Shown here: positions 27,892-36,473 of the stretch, in pieces
Position numbering within the stretch: position 1 is the stretch's first letter
How the letters are laid out: the number at the start of each line of letters is the position of its first letter
Assembly: GCF_005280195.1 (NCBI RefSeq)
Contig: NZ_SZPR01000010.1
Location: 371,888 to 435,887, forward strand
Direction of reading: 5' to 3'
DNA from: Streptomyces galbus
GTDB taxonomy: Bacteria > Actinomycetota > Actinomycetes > Streptomycetales > Streptomycetaceae
DNA length: 64,000 nucleotides
Translations under genes and position numbers: made by a program
Notes under the pieces: generated by a model
Told to the model about the DNA's origin: nothing
Databases searched by the model: none
The model's input: only the letters and a program-made list of their open reading frames with translations

Positions 27892-28389
27892 ATGCCGAGC
27901 ACTTCCACCGGTCCGCCGAGCGCCGCCTGGACCGATCCCGACTGCCCGGTGGCCCGCACGCTCGACCTGGTCGGCGACCGGTGGAGCCTCCTGGTCGTAC
28001 GGGACGCGATGGACGGGGCGCGGTCCTTCACCGAGTTCCAGCGACGGACCGGCATCGCGCGCAACATCCTCACCGACCGCCTGCGCAAGCTCACCGACCA
28101 CGGGATCCTGACCCAGCGGACCGCTCCATCGGGCCGCCGTCGGCAGTACGTGCTCACCGACGCGGGCCGCGCCCTCTTCCCCGTCCTGCTCGCCCTCCGC
28201 CAGTGGGGGGAGCGCCACGCCTTCGCGCCCGGCGAACCGCACTCCACCCTGGTCGACCGGCACGGCGCACGCGTGCCGGAACTGAAGCCGGCCGGCACCG
28301 ACGGCGCCTTGCTGGACGCCGACACCACCCACGTCGAGTCCGCCGCGTCCACCGAGAAGGTGCCGGCGCAGCAGGCCGTCGCGGACTGA
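27892..28389 (+). CDS. HxlR-family winged-helix regulator
   Basis: A 165-residue regulator with the HxlR core DCPVARTLDLVGDRWSLLVV, SFTEFQRRTGIARNILTDRL and the wing RTAPSGRRRQYVLTDAG. The cysteine in DPDCPV is the conserved redox- or ligand-sensitive position of many HxlR proteins. An additional 45-residue C-terminal extension (VDRHGARVPELKPAGTDGAL and beyond) is hydrophilic and probably disordered. The ATG at 27892 has an almost perfect ribosome site (GGGAGGTG); the ATG at 27859 does not. It faces the MFS pump gene. Confidence 0.9.
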   Translation: MPSTSTGPPSAAWTDPDCPVARTLDLVGDRWSLLVVRDAMDGARSFTEFQRRTGIARNILTDRLRKLTDHGILTQRTAPSGRRRQYVLTDAGRALFPVLLALRQWGERHAFAPGEPHSTLVDRHGARVPELKPAGTDGALLDADTTHVESAASTEKVPAQQAVAD

Positions 28390-28432
28390 CGGCCTGCTGC
28401 GCCGGTGCGCACGCCCGCGGCACCGCCCGCGC

Positions 28433-29038
28433 TCAGCCCACCGAGTCGAGCAGCCGGGCGGTGTGCATCCGCCCGGCGTACTCCACGAGCCGGATCAGAA
28501 CCTCCTTGCCCGAGTCCCGGTCGCGTGCGTCGCACAGCACCACGGGGGTCCCGTTGTCGAGGTCGAGGGCGCGCGAGACGTCCGGGACGCCGTACGTCCG
28601 CGCGCCCGTGAAGCAGTTGACGGCCACCACGAACGGGATGTGGCGGTGCTCGAAGTAGTCGACCGCGGGGAAGCAGTCCTCCAGGCGCCGCGTGTCGGCG
28701 AGGACCACGGCACCCAGGGCGCCCTGCGACAACTCGTCCCACAGGAACCAGAACCGGTCCTGGCCGGGCGTGCCGAACAGGTACAGCGAGAGGCCGGATC
28801 GGATGGTGATGCGGCCGAAGTCCATGGCGACCGTCGTGGTGACCTTGTGGTCCACTCCGTCGGTGTCGTCGACCGACTGGCCCGCCTCGCTGAGCAGTTC
28901 CTCGGTCCGCAGCGGCCTGATCTCGCTGACGGCGCCCACCAGGGTGGTCTTGCCGACGCCGAATCCCCCGGCGACCAGGATCTTCAACGCCAGGGGGGCC
29001 GTCTCGCCGCCTGTCGTGTCGGCGTGCTCGGGGTCCAT
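28433..29038 (-). CDS. cvnD: Conservon GTPase (CvnD-like)
   Basis: A 201-residue Ras-like/MglA-type GTP-binding protein, the last gene of the conservon. The P-loop is KILVAGGFGVGKTTLVGAVS, the switch region carries TTTVAMDFGRI, and the G3 motif is LYLFGTPGQDRFWFLWDEL (GTPGQ). VVAVNCF replaces the usual NKxD, as is normal for CvnD proteins. It is thought to be recruited to the membrane by the roadblock and DUF742 partners and to pass the kinase signal on. The ATG at 29038 has AGGGAAG upstream, 27 bp after the DUF742 gene. Confidence 0.93.
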   Translation of the reverse strand: MDPEHADTTGGETAPLALKILVAGGFGVGKTTLVGAVSEIRPLRTEELLSEAGQSVDDTDGVDHKVTTTVAMDFGRITIRSGLSLYLFGTPGQDRFWFLWDELSQGALGAVVLADTRRLEDCFPAVDYFEHRHIPFVVAVNCFTGARTYGVPDVSRALDLDNGTPVVLCDARDRDSGKEVLIRLVEYAGRMHTARLLDSVG

Positions 29039-29065
29039 GGATCACTTCCCTCTTCCTCTGGGGCT

Positions 29066-29473
29066 CTACAGGGCCCGCAGCCCCGCGATCACCTCGCGCA
29101 GGATGCGTTCGTCGGGGAGCTGCGCGGGCGGGACGGGACGGCTGACGGTGACGCGGCCGAGTTCCAGCAGGTCGCCGAGGAGGACCCGGACGACGCCCAC
29201 CGGCAGGTCCGCGCCGGCGGCGAGTTCGGCCACGGACTGCGTCTCCGCGCGGCACAGGTCGGCCAGCGCGCGGTGTTCGGGCCCGAGCGCGGGGTCGTCG
29301 GCCGGCGCGGCCGGGTCGAGGCTGACCAGCGCGATCAGGTCGAAGCGGACGCCGGCGGGTCCGGGCCGGGTGCGTCCGCCCGTCACGGCGTACGGGCGGA
29401 CGAGGGGTCCGGCCTCGTGGTCGTACCACTGGCTGCCCGGTGCGTGCGGGGAGCCGGTCAGGTCCTCGGTCAT
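29066..29473 (-). CDS. cvnC: DUF742 protein (CvnC-like)
   Basis: A 135-residue DUF742 protein of the conservon. Typical features are the start with GSQWYDHEAGPLVRPYAVTG followed by GRTRPGP, the FDLIALVSLD segment, and a winged-helix-like core: LGPEHRALADLCRAETQSVA, ELAAGADLPVGVVRVLLGDL and the tail LPDERILREVIAGLRAL. It forms a complex with the kinase, roadblock and GTPase proteins at the membrane. The gene sits 22 bp behind the roadblock gene in the same operon. Confidence 0.93.
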   Translation of the reverse strand: MTEDLTGSPHAPGSQWYDHEAGPLVRPYAVTGGRTRPGPAGVRFDLIALVSLDPAAPADDPALGPEHRALADLCRAETQSVAELAAGADLPVGVVRVLLGDLLELGRVTVSRPVPPAQLPDERILREVIAGLRAL

Positions 29474-29495
29474 CCGTGGGTGGCGCCTTCCGCTC

Positions 29496-29933
29496 TCATC
29501 CGGCGGCGGGCGGGCGCGAGCCGGCCCGTGGGGGCGTGTACAGGTGCTCCCCCACGCGTTTGACGAGCCGCGCCATCTCGTACGCCACCAGGCCGATGTC
29601 GGCCGTGACGGCGGTGAGGAGGGCCAGGCAGGAGCCGTCGCCCGCGGCGGCCACGAAGAGGAAGGCGTCGTCCATCTCGACCATGGTCTGGCGGACGCCC
29701 CCGGCGCCGAAGTGCCGTCCGGCCCCCTTGGCGAGGCTGTGGAAACCGGACGCCACCGCGGCCAGGTGCTCGGCGTCCTCGCGGGTCAGGCCGTCGGAGG
29801 CGCCCACGGCGAGGCCGTCGTTGGACAGCACCACGGCGTGCCGTACCTCGCGCACACGCATCACCAGGTCGTCCAGCAGCCAGTCGAGTTCACCGGAGCG
29901 CTGGGACATCCTCGTGCCCGGGTCCTGGATCAT
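29496..29933 (-). CDS. cvnB: Roadblock/LC7 protein (CvnB-like)
   Basis: A 145-residue roadblock/LC7 protein of the conservon: LDWLLDDLVMRVREVRHAVV, LSNDGLAVGAS, GAGRHFGAGGVRQTMVEMDD and a C-terminal GLVAYEMARLVKRVGEHLYT. It is expected to dimerise and to modulate the GTPase encoded two genes later. The ATG at 29933 overlaps the stop of the kinase gene (ATGA) and has GGAG upstream, so synthesis is coupled to the kinase. It is closely related to the orphan roadblock gene at 18.1-18.5 kb. Confidence 0.93.
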   Translation of the reverse strand: MIQDPGTRMSQRSGELDWLLDDLVMRVREVRHAVVLSNDGLAVGASDGLTREDAEHLAAVASGFHSLAKGAGRHFGAGGVRQTMVEMDDAFLFVAAAGDGSCLALLTAVTADIGLVAYEMARLVKRVGEHLYTPPRAGSRPPAAG

Positions 29934-32542
29934 GCGGGGTCTCCTTCACTGTCACGGCCCGGTGCGGGCTCGGGGGTGGCACCACGGCCGGGTCGTCTGC
30001 CGCCGCCGCGTGCCCAGCCGTCCCGGTAGGCGGCCATACGGTCCCGTACGACCTCGGGGGTACGGGCCCCGTCCTCGCGCGCGGGGTCCCGTCCCGCGGG
30101 GTCCTCGGCGGGTGCGCGGCGCAGTTGGGGGGCGAGGCTCGCCTGGCGGACCCGGCGCGGCAGGCCGTCCGTGCCGTCGGCGTCGGTCCGGGAGCGGTGC
30201 GGGTGCAGGGGGGTGACCCCGGGGGACGACGGGTCGCCGCCGGCGGGACCGTGGGCGTCCTCGCGCGCGGGGGCGACGAGGGCCGGCCGGTCGGTGGGCG
30301 CCGGGACGGTGCCCTGTCGGGCGGCTCCTCTGCGACGGGTGAACTCCTCGTGGCCCACGGCCTGCTCGCGGTCGTCTTCAGCGGGTACGCGCGCGTACGT
30401 GTCCGGCGCGTGCCGCCCTGCCATCGCGCTTCGCCCTGCCGTCGCGCCCTGCCCTGCGCTCGCCCGCTCCGGGCGGGACCGCTGCGGCTCACCGCTGTGC
30501 AGCAGCGCGGTGGGCAGCAGGACGACGGCGGTGGTGCCGCCGTAGGGCGAGGTGCGCAGGTGGACCCTGATGCCGTGCCGGGAGGCGAGCCGGCTGACCA
30601 CGAACAGGCCGAGCCGGTCGCTGTCGAACAGGTCGAGCGCCTCGGACTGGGCGATGCGCCGGTTGGCCTCCGCGAGGGTGTCCCGGCCCATGCCCAGCCC
30701 GCGGTCCTCGACCTCGACGGCGTAGCCGTTGCCGACGGGTTCCCCGGTGACGCGCACGCGCGTGTGCGGCGGCGAGAACTGCGCGGCGTTCTCGACCAGT
30801 TCGGCCAGCAGGTGGGTGACGTCGGCGACGGCGGCGCCGACCACGGCGGTCTCGGGGAGCCGGCGCACCTCCACGCGTGCGTAGTCCTCGACCTCGGACA
30901 CGGCCGCGCGGACGACGTCGGTCAGCGGGACCGGCATGCGCCAGGCCCGGCCGGGTGCCGCTCCGGACAGGATGATCAAGCTTTCGGCGTGGCGGCGCAT
31001 CCGGGTGGTGAGGTGGTCGAGCCGGAACAGGTCGCTGAGCTCGTCGGGGTCGTCGGAGCGGCGCTCCATGCTGTCCAGCAGGCTGAGCTGGCGGTGGACG
31101 AGGACCTGGCTGCGGCGCGCAAGGTTGACGAACACGCCGGAGATGCCGCTGGCGAGTTCGGCGCGTTCCACGGCGGCCCGCAGGGCGGCGCGGTGCACGG
31201 TGCCCAGGGCCTCGGCCACCTGCCCCGTCTCGTCCTCGGCGGGCGGCCCCGGCGGTGCCTCGGCGCGAATGTCGATCTCCTCGCCCGCGCGCAGTCTCCG
31301 CATCGCCTCGGGGAGTTTGCGGCGGGCGATCTCCAGGGCGCCGTTGCGCAGGCCGACGAGTTCGACGACCAGGCCGCGGCCGATGCGCACGGAGATGACG
31401 AGCGAGGCGGAGACGGCGAGCAGGCCGAGGAGCACGGCCACGCCGGCCGGGGTGAGCAGTCCGCGGGTGAACGGGTCGGCGCGGCGGGCGACCTCGCGCC
31501 CGGCGTCCGCCTCGATGGAGCGCATGCCGTGCTGCACACGTGCGTGCGCCCTGTCCCACGGGGCGTCGGGAACGGCGGCGAGGGCGCGCGCTCCCGGCCG
31601 TTCGGCGAGCACGCCGTCCTCGGCGGCGGCCACGGTGGCGTAGGCCGCACTGCCGGACAGGGTGCGCCAGGCGGTCCGTTCGGGGCCGCGCAGGTCGGTG
31701 ACGGCGGACGCGGTGAGGGCGCGCCGGGTGTCGACGGCGCCGGTGAACAGGCGCAGGCGCTCACCGTCCAGGCGGCCGGCCGGTCGGGCGCCCGCGAGCA
31801 CCGCGTCCTCCTGGGCGAGCGCCTCGCCCGCGCGGGAGAACTCGAGCAGCACGCGTGCGTCGGAGCCCAGTTCGGCGTCCTGGATGCCGCTCAGCGCGCC
31901 GCCCACCGCGAACGCCCGCGCGACGGTGGCGGAGTAACGGTCGTACACCGTCCGCCAGTCGGCGCGGCCGTCGAGGACCGCGGTGCGCAGGGGGCGCAGG
32001 TCCTCGGCGGCGGAGACGAACGCCTCGAGGCGCTGGGCTACCCCGGAGGGCAGTTCCTGGGCGTCGGCCACGGTGCCGTCGTCGCCGAGCCGCAGCGCGG
32101 CCACGGCCCGGTCGGTGTCCCGGGTGAGGCTCCCGAGGCCGGCGTCCTGCCCCGCGCGCGGGGTGGCGGCCCGGCGGACGGCGGCCTCCCGCTCGGCCTG
32201 GAGTGCGGCCACGGCGTCGGCGAGGGGGGCGCGCACCCCGGAGTCGACCCGCTGCAACTGCCGCAGCCGGGCGACGTCCTGGGCGGTGGTCACGGTGGCG
32301 TAGCCCCACAGCGCCAGCAGGGAGACGACGGGCACCATCAGCAGGCAGACGATCCGGGCGCGGACGGTGCGGGGGCGGATGCCCCGGCGTCGTGCGCGCG
32401 GGGCCGCGCGGCCGGAGGCGTCGCCGTCGGCCCAGGGCTCGTCCGGGGTCTCGTCGGCCGGTGGTCCGGCGTGCGCGCGGCGGCCGCGTGCCGCACGCGG
32501 CGGCTGCGCACCGGCTGTCGGGGTCCTACGGGGTGTACGCAT
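29930..32542 (-). CDS. cvnA: Conservon sensor histidine kinase (CvnA-like)
   Basis: An 870-residue membrane kinase. A 60-residue basic cytoplasmic N-terminus leads to helix 1 (ARIVCLLMVPVVSLLALWGY). A long extracytoplasmic nitrate/nitrite-sensor-like helical domain (about 85-355) follows, then helix 2 (AGVAVLLGLLAVSASLVISV), a HAMP segment and an HATPase domain (LLAELVENAAQFSPPHTRVR, VEDRGLGMGRD, RLGLFVVSRLASRHG). There is no classical H-box histidine, as in other conservon kinases, so it may not autophosphorylate in the usual way. A disordered 170-residue tail rich in Arg, Pro and Gly ends it. GGAGG precedes the ATG at 32542. Confidence 0.92.
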   Translation of the reverse strand: MRTPRRTPTAGAQPPRAARGRRAHAGPPADETPDEPWADGDASGRAAPRARRRGIRPRTVRARIVCLLMVPVVSLLALWGYATVTTAQDVARLRQLQRVDSGVRAPLADAVAALQAEREAAVRRAATPRAGQDAGLGSLTRDTDRAVAALRLGDDGTVADAQELPSGVAQRLEAFVSAAEDLRPLRTAVLDGRADWRTVYDRYSATVARAFAVGGALSGIQDAELGSDARVLLEFSRAGEALAQEDAVLAGARPAGRLDGERLRLFTGAVDTRRALTASAVTDLRGPERTAWRTLSGSAAYATVAAAEDGVLAERPGARALAAVPDAPWDRAHARVQHGMRSIEADAGREVARRADPFTRGLLTPAGVAVLLGLLAVSASLVISVRIGRGLVVELVGLRNGALEIARRKLPEAMRRLRAGEEIDIRAEAPPGPPAEDETGQVAEALGTVHRAALRAAVERAELASGISGVFVNLARRSQVLVHRQLSLLDSMERRSDDPDELSDLFRLDHLTTRMRRHAESLIILSGAAPGRAWRMPVPLTDVVRAAVSEVEDYARVEVRRLPETAVVGAAVADVTHLLAELVENAAQFSPPHTRVRVTGEPVGNGYAVEVEDRGLGMGRDTLAEANRRIAQSEALDLFDSDRLGLFVVSRLASRHGIRVHLRTSPYGGTTAVVLLPTALLHSGEPQRSRPERASAGQGATAGRSAMAGRHAPDTYARVPAEDDREQAVGHEEFTRRRGAARQGTVPAPTDRPALVAPAREDAHGPAGGDPSSPGVTPLHPHRSRTDADGTDGLPRRVRQASLAPQLRRAPAEDPAGRDPAREDGARTPEVVRDRMAAYRDGWARGGGRRPGRGATPEPAPGRDSEGDPA

Positions 32543-32624
32543 GGCCTCCTCGCTGGGGCTGGGTGGGGCGAGTCGCGGAGTCACCGGCCCGCCGGTCCGT
32601 TCGGTGCCGTCCGACCTGTCGTCT

Positions 32625-32724
32625 GAGCGGTTCGCGCGGCCGGGGTCGTCGTGTGACTTGGCGGAGCGGTTCACGCGGTCCGGGTCGTCGTGCGGCCTGG
32701 CGGAGCGGTTCACGCGGTCCGGGC
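32625..32724. repeat. 39-bp tandem repeat overlapping the MHYT gene end
   Basis: Two full units (32625-32663 and 32664-32702) and a third partial one from 32703 begin GAGCGGTTC. On the minus strand the last unit contains the stop codon of the MHYT gene (32710-32712), so the repeat runs from the end of that gene into the gap before the kinase. The unit length of 39 is a multiple of three, so it can change copy number without altering the frame. Confidence 0.75.
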
Positions 32725-33528
32725 CGGCCGGGGGCCGGTGCCGCTCGGCTCGCCCGGCTGTGGGCCCCGCTCGTCTGGGCGCAGTGCCGACACGGACGCC
32801 TCGCGCTCCCCCGTCGCGGGCGACAGGGCGACGAAGGCCGAGGTCAGGAAGAGGTAGGACCCGAGGCCGACGGCGAGGGGGAAGATGAACTGCATCGCCG
32901 TGGCCCCGGGCAGCGCGGTCCCCGAGGGCGTCACCCGTACCCGCACCGCGAACATCCCGGTGTAGTGCATGCTGCTGACCGCCGCGCCCAGGACGAGGGA
33001 GGCGACGGTCACCGCGACGGGTGACCTGGTGTGGAGGGCCGCCCACAGGGCCACGGTGGCGGCGACGACCGCGATGAGGACGGAGAGTCCGACGCGCGTC
33101 GGGTCGTAGGTGATGTCGCCGTGCAGCCGGACGGCGGCCATGCCGAGGTAGTGCATGCTCGCCACGCCGAGCCCGGTGGTCAGGCCGCCGAGCAGCAACG
33201 CGCGCGTGCGGTCGCGGCCGTAGCCGACGGCGAACACGCCGGCGCAGACGACGACCATGGCGACGAGGAGGCTGAGCACGGTCAGCGGCACGTCGTAGCG
33301 GATGTCGGTACCGCTGACGCCGAAGCCGAGCATGGCGACGAAGTGCATCGTCCAGATGCCGGTGCCGATCGCCGAGGCGGCGGTGATGAGCCAGTTGCGC
33401 CGCGAGCGGCCGGTGGCGCCGAGCGCGCGGACGGTGCAGCGCAGTCCGAGGGCGGCGCCGATGCACGCCATGGCGTACGACAGCACGGGGGTCAGCCAGC
33501 CGAAGGTGGCGTGGTCCAGGTGTCCCAT
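32710..33528 (-). CDS. MHYT-domain membrane sensor protein
   Basis: A 272-residue integral membrane protein with seven predicted helices and three MHYT units: MHFVAM (61-66), MHYLGM (125-130) and MHYTGM (187-192). MHYT domains are proposed to bind copper through these Met/His residues and to sense O2, CO or NO. The C-terminus is a short hydrophilic tail with no GGDEF, EAL or HTH output domain, so it must signal through a partner. The conservon operon starts 167 bp downstream on the same strand, which suggests that the conservon kinase is that partner. Confidence 0.9.
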   Translation of the reverse strand: MGHLDHATFGWLTPVLSYAMACIGAALGLRCTVRALGATGRSRRNWLITAASAIGTGIWTMHFVAMLGFGVSGTDIRYDVPLTVLSLLVAMVVVCAGVFAVGYGRDRTRALLLGGLTTGLGVASMHYLGMAAVRLHGDITYDPTRVGLSVLIAVVAATVALWAALHTRSPVAVTVASLVLGAAVSSMHYTGMFAVRVRVTPSGTALPGATAMQFIFPLAVGLGSYLFLTSAFVALSPATGEREASVSALRPDERGPQPGEPSGTGPRPARTA

Positions 33529-33691
33529 GGCCAGAGGACGTTAGGGGGACACCGGCGCACCGAGGGGGCGCGTTTCGAAAGCCGGCGGAACATGACAGGG
33601 AAATGTGTCGCAACGACCGCCTGACACCGGCTCACGGTCGAACGTGTGCGCAGCTCCGTCATCCGCGTCGGTGACGGTCGGGTGGGGGATC

Positions 33692-34312
33692 ATGCGACGT
33701 ATGAGCGACGAGCACACGCATGACCACACGCGCGTACGGGAGTTCTTCGCCGCGCGCGCCGCGGACTGGGACAGGCGCTTCCCCGACGACGGCCCCGCCT
33801 ACGCCGCGGCGGTCGCCGAGCTGGGCCTGCGGGAGGGCGACCGCGTGCTGGACGCGGGCTGCGGCACGGGCAGGGCCCTGCCGCCGCTGCGGGCGGCCGT
33901 CGGGCCTTCCGGGGTCGTCGTGGGGGCGGATCTGACGGAAGCGATGCTGGAGGCCGCCGCCCGGGCCGGACGGGACCGCGACGGGCGGCTGCTGCTGGCC
34001 GACGTGGCGGCGTTGCCGCTGCGCTCGGCCTGCCTCGACGCCGTGTTCGCCGCGGGACTGGTCGCCCACCTGCCGCGCCCGGCAGACGACCTGCGCGAGC
34101 TCGCGCGCGTGGTGCGTCCCGGCGGCACGCTGGCCCTGTTCCACCCGATCGGCCGGGCGGCCCTCGCCGCCCGCCAGGGACGGCAGATCACCGACGACGA
34201 CCTGCGCGCCGAGCCGCACCTGCGGCCGCTGCTGGCCGGCTCCGGCTGGCGGCTGACGTCGTACGTCGACGAGGACGACCGCTTCCTGGCGCTGGCGGTG
34301 CGCCGGGACTGA
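33692..34312 (+). CDS. Class I SAM-dependent methyltransferase
   Basis: A protein of about 206 residues with a Methyltransf_11/25 Rossmann fold. Motif I is VLDAGCGTGRALPPL, the acidic loop after strand 2 is VVGADLTEAMLEAA, motif II-like is LLADVAALPLRSACLDAVFA, and DLRELARVVRPGGTLALFHP is the typical post-motif III. The substrate cannot be inferred; the HTHDHTRVREFFAARA start is common in actinobacterial methyltransferases. Two ATGs (33692 and 33701) are possible; GGGGGA just before the first favours it slightly. It is divergent from the MHYT gene and not obviously part of an operon. Confidence 0.87.
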   Translation: MRRMSDEHTHDHTRVREFFAARAADWDRRFPDDGPAYAAAVAELGLREGDRVLDAGCGTGRALPPLRAAVGPSGVVVGADLTEAMLEAAARAGRDRDGRLLLADVAALPLRSACLDAVFAAGLVAHLPRPADDLRELARVVRPGGTLALFHPIGRAALAARQGRQITDDDLRAEPHLRPLLAGSGWRLTSYVDEDDRFLALAVRRD

Positions 34313-34356
34313 GCGGTGTGCCGACGGGAGCGTTGGGCCGCCGCCGGCGCCTCACT

Positions 34357-34734
34357 TCAAGGGATCAGCACGCAGTGGTTCTCGATGACCCGGCCGCCGC
34401 GGTCGAGCCCTCCGCAGACGGCCAGCCTCGGGTACGCCCGGATCTCCTGGTTGACGACGAACCGCCACCGCGAGACGTTCGCCCTGCTCCCCCGGTAGTC
34501 ACCGACGAACGCGCGCAGCGTCCCCGGCAGGCCGTCCCTCGTGGTGACGGTGATGTCCTGGACGTAGTCGCGGCCCTGGTAGGCGGTGGCGACACAGATG
34601 TACGTGCCGCAGGTGGACTTCACTTCGGCGCTCGCAGGCGCCGCGGTCGCCAGCAGCAGCCCGCCGGCGGCGGTGAGCGTGGCCGTGAGCGCGGCCATGA
34701 CCCTGGAGATGCGCAATCGCGTCGTTCGTGGCAT
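34357..34734 (-). CDS. Secreted hypothetical protein
   Basis: A 125-residue protein with a clear Sec signal peptide (basic MPRTTRLRISR, hydrophobic AALTATLTAAGGLLLATAAP, cleavage after APASA). The mature part is about 90 residues: EVKSTCGTYICVATAYQGRD, DITVTTRDGLPGTLRAFVGD, VVNQEIRAYPRLAVCGGLD and a C-terminal ENHCVLIP. Four cysteines could make two disulfides. I do not recognise the family; it looks like a small beta-rich extracellular protein. It converges with the methyltransferase gene. Confidence 0.72.
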   Translation of the reverse strand: MPRTTRLRISRVMAALTATLTAAGGLLLATAAPASAEVKSTCGTYICVATAYQGRDYVQDITVTTRDGLPGTLRAFVGDYRGSRANVSRWRFVVNQEIRAYPRLAVCGGLDRGGRVIENHCVLIP

Positions 34735-35117
34735 GAACCGTTGATAGCGGCCTGGTCGGGGGCGCTGTGAGCCGTTCGCCGAGTGCGCCGCCCGTGTGGG
34801 TGAAGGAGCCGCACCGGGCCCCGGCCCGTCGTAGGTGTCGAGCACCTCCAGGTCGGCGAGGTCCTGCCGGATCAGGTGGAGGCCACGGCGGGACGGTCTT
34901 CCGAGCAAGGTGGCGGGCTCGGCGGGTGCAGCCCATCGCGACCCTCCGGGTGGTTCTCCCGGCGGCCGGAGCGGAGGACGGACAGGCGGGCCGAGCGCCG
35001 CCGTCGTAGCAGTACGCCCTGGGCCAAGCCCTTCAGCCGACGGAGTCGCCCCTCTACGGTGAGTGAAGGGGGACGGACGGTCAGTCGGCGCACACCACAC
35101 CGGGGAAGGTGGTCACC
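34735..35117. other. Intergenic region, no gene recognised
   Basis: About 380 bp between the secreted protein and the next small gene. On the minus strand a short piece reads GLHLIRQDLADLEVLDTYDG (about 34811-34880), which looks like normal protein sequence but lacks a start and surrounding homology. It may be a gene relic. No promoter or repeat was recognised. Confidence 0.4.
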
Positions 35118-35435
35118 ATGTTCGACCGGGTCCGAGAGGGCTGGGCACGGCGGTTGCACGCCCCGCGCGAGCAGGCGCGGCCCGCCCGCGGAGGGCGGAC
35201 GGGAGCCGCCGGCCGGCGCGCGCCCAACCTGTTCGAGGCGGCCGCCGCCTACGTCTCGGCGCGCGTCGAGGGCGACCAGGAGGGGGCCGACGAAGCGGCG
35301 GGCTGGGTGACGCCGGAGGCGCTGTCGTTCGGGACCAGCGAGCTGGCCTGCCGCGCTGTCCTCGCCCTGGCGCGGGAACGGGACGAATCGCCCCGGACCG
35401 TCGCCCGTGCCCTCCTCGGACTGCCCGACGGCTGA
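35118..35435 (+). CDS. Small hypothetical protein
   Basis: A 105-residue basic-then-acidic soluble protein. It opens with MFDRVREGWARRLHAPREQA and then has a predicted helical part: NLFEAAAAYVSARVEGDQEG, ALSFGTSELACRAVLALARE and RTVARALLGLPDG. I do not recognise a family. The ATG at 35118 is used with AAGGTGG upstream; a GTG at 35109 would add three residues. The strong third-position GC bias and ribosome site support it as a real gene. It lies before another Streptomyces-type hypothetical gene on the same strand. Confidence 0.6.
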   Translation: MFDRVREGWARRLHAPREQARPARGGRTGAAGRRAPNLFEAAAAYVSARVEGDQEGADEAAGWVTPEALSFGTSELACRAVLALARERDESPRTVARALLGLPDG

Positions 35436-35574
35436 GACAACCGGCGGAAAGGATGGCCGATTCGCCCCGTCCGGGCAGGAAAACTGCAGCTCCGGGTGGT
35501 CCTGGGAGTCGTGACAAGCTCCTTCCCGGCGCATTAGGGTGCGCGCCGATGGACGAACCGATGGGGAGGCTGGG

Positions 35575-36453
35575 ATGGCCGGGACGGACGAGGAGGCCGT
35601 CGCCGCCGCGGACGACGCGCTCTATGTGCTCACGGCGGTGTTGCTGACACCGGCGAAGTTCCCGAGCGTGCTGGGCGACGACTACCCGGAGGCCTGCGCC
35701 GCGCTCGGCCTCCCTCCGCTGGCCGACGGCTACGGCCTCGTGCTGGGCCAGGACGGCGAGGGCGCGCGCTGGACGGTGGTCATCGACGACGTGTCGCTGG
35801 TGGCCGTCGCCATCGCGTCCTGGGACTGCGGCATGGAGTACGACCTGTCGCCGGACGACCGCACGGTGGTCGCCGCCCTGCCCGGCTGGCCGCTCGCCGT
35901 CGCCGTGGCCGCGCCCGGTGTGCCGGCGCCGCACGATCCCGGCCCGGAGATCGCGGAGGGGCCCCCGCTGTGCCCTCCGGACACGACGCGGTGGGGTCCG
36001 GCCCAGCGCCGGCTGGGCGCCGACGAGATCGCCCTCCAGTGGGCGCTGTGGCGGGAGCAGATCGACGACGCCGAGTTCGCCGTAGCGGAGCAGCGGTCCG
36101 TCGAGGCGGGCGCCACGACGGACGACGCGCCGGCGAGGCAGGGCGGCGGGGCCGCCGACCCGGAGGCGTCGGGCGGTACCAAGGGTCACCACGGCATCCG
36201 GCGTGTCCTGGCCGAGGCGCGGGCGTACGTCGACTCGCCGCCGCCGCTGGGCCGCGTACGGTCGTCCTTCGCGTCCGGTGACGCGCGGACCCTGCGCGCC
36301 GACGGTCCGGGCTGGTCGCTGGTGGCCCGCACCGACGACATCGCGTTCGTACTGCTCGACGAGGAGCCCGGCGAGGTGCTTCCGGTCGGCCGGGGCCCGG
36401 AACTGCCGGGGCTGCTGGAGGCGCTCGACAAGATGGCCGTGCGGCCTCTGTGA
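35575..36453 (+). CDS. Hypothetical cytoplasmic protein
   Basis: A 292-residue acidic, soluble protein without signal peptide or membrane helix. The N-terminal half has hydrophobic strands (ARWTVVIDDVSLVAVAIASW, RTVVAALPGWPLAVAVAAPG). The middle is a helix (ADEIALQWALWREQIDDAEF) followed by a disordered acidic linker, and the C-terminal third has GWSLVARTDDIAFVLLDEEP. I know no function for it. GGGGAGG just before the ATG at 35575 decides that start over an upstream alternative at 35539. Three copies of a 35-bp hairpin repeat follow the gene. Confidence 0.75.
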   Translation: MAGTDEEAVAAADDALYVLTAVLLTPAKFPSVLGDDYPEACAALGLPPLADGYGLVLGQDGEGARWTVVIDDVSLVAVAIASWDCGMEYDLSPDDRTVVAALPGWPLAVAVAAPGVPAPHDPGPEIAEGPPLCPPDTTRWGPAQRRLGADEIALQWALWREQIDDAEFAVAEQRSVEAGATTDDAPARQGGGAADPEASGGTKGHHGIRRVLAEARAYVDSPPPLGRVRSSFASGDARTLRADGPGWSLVARTDDIAFVLLDEEPGEVLPVGRGPELPGLLEALDKMAVRPL

Positions 36454-36473
36454 GCCGGGGGGCTCGACCCCAG

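Noticed and set aside
26556..29429. A 957-codon minus-strand frame across the MFS, HxlR and GTPase region
   Set aside because: It overlaps three recognised genes in other frames and has a low-complexity Arg/Pro composition.
32543..33613. Extension of the conservon kinase upstream to make a 1227-residue protein
   Set aside because: The added part is antisense-free but out of frame with the MHYT gene it covers, and the ATG at 32542 has an ideal GGAGG. The MHYT frame is the real gene there.
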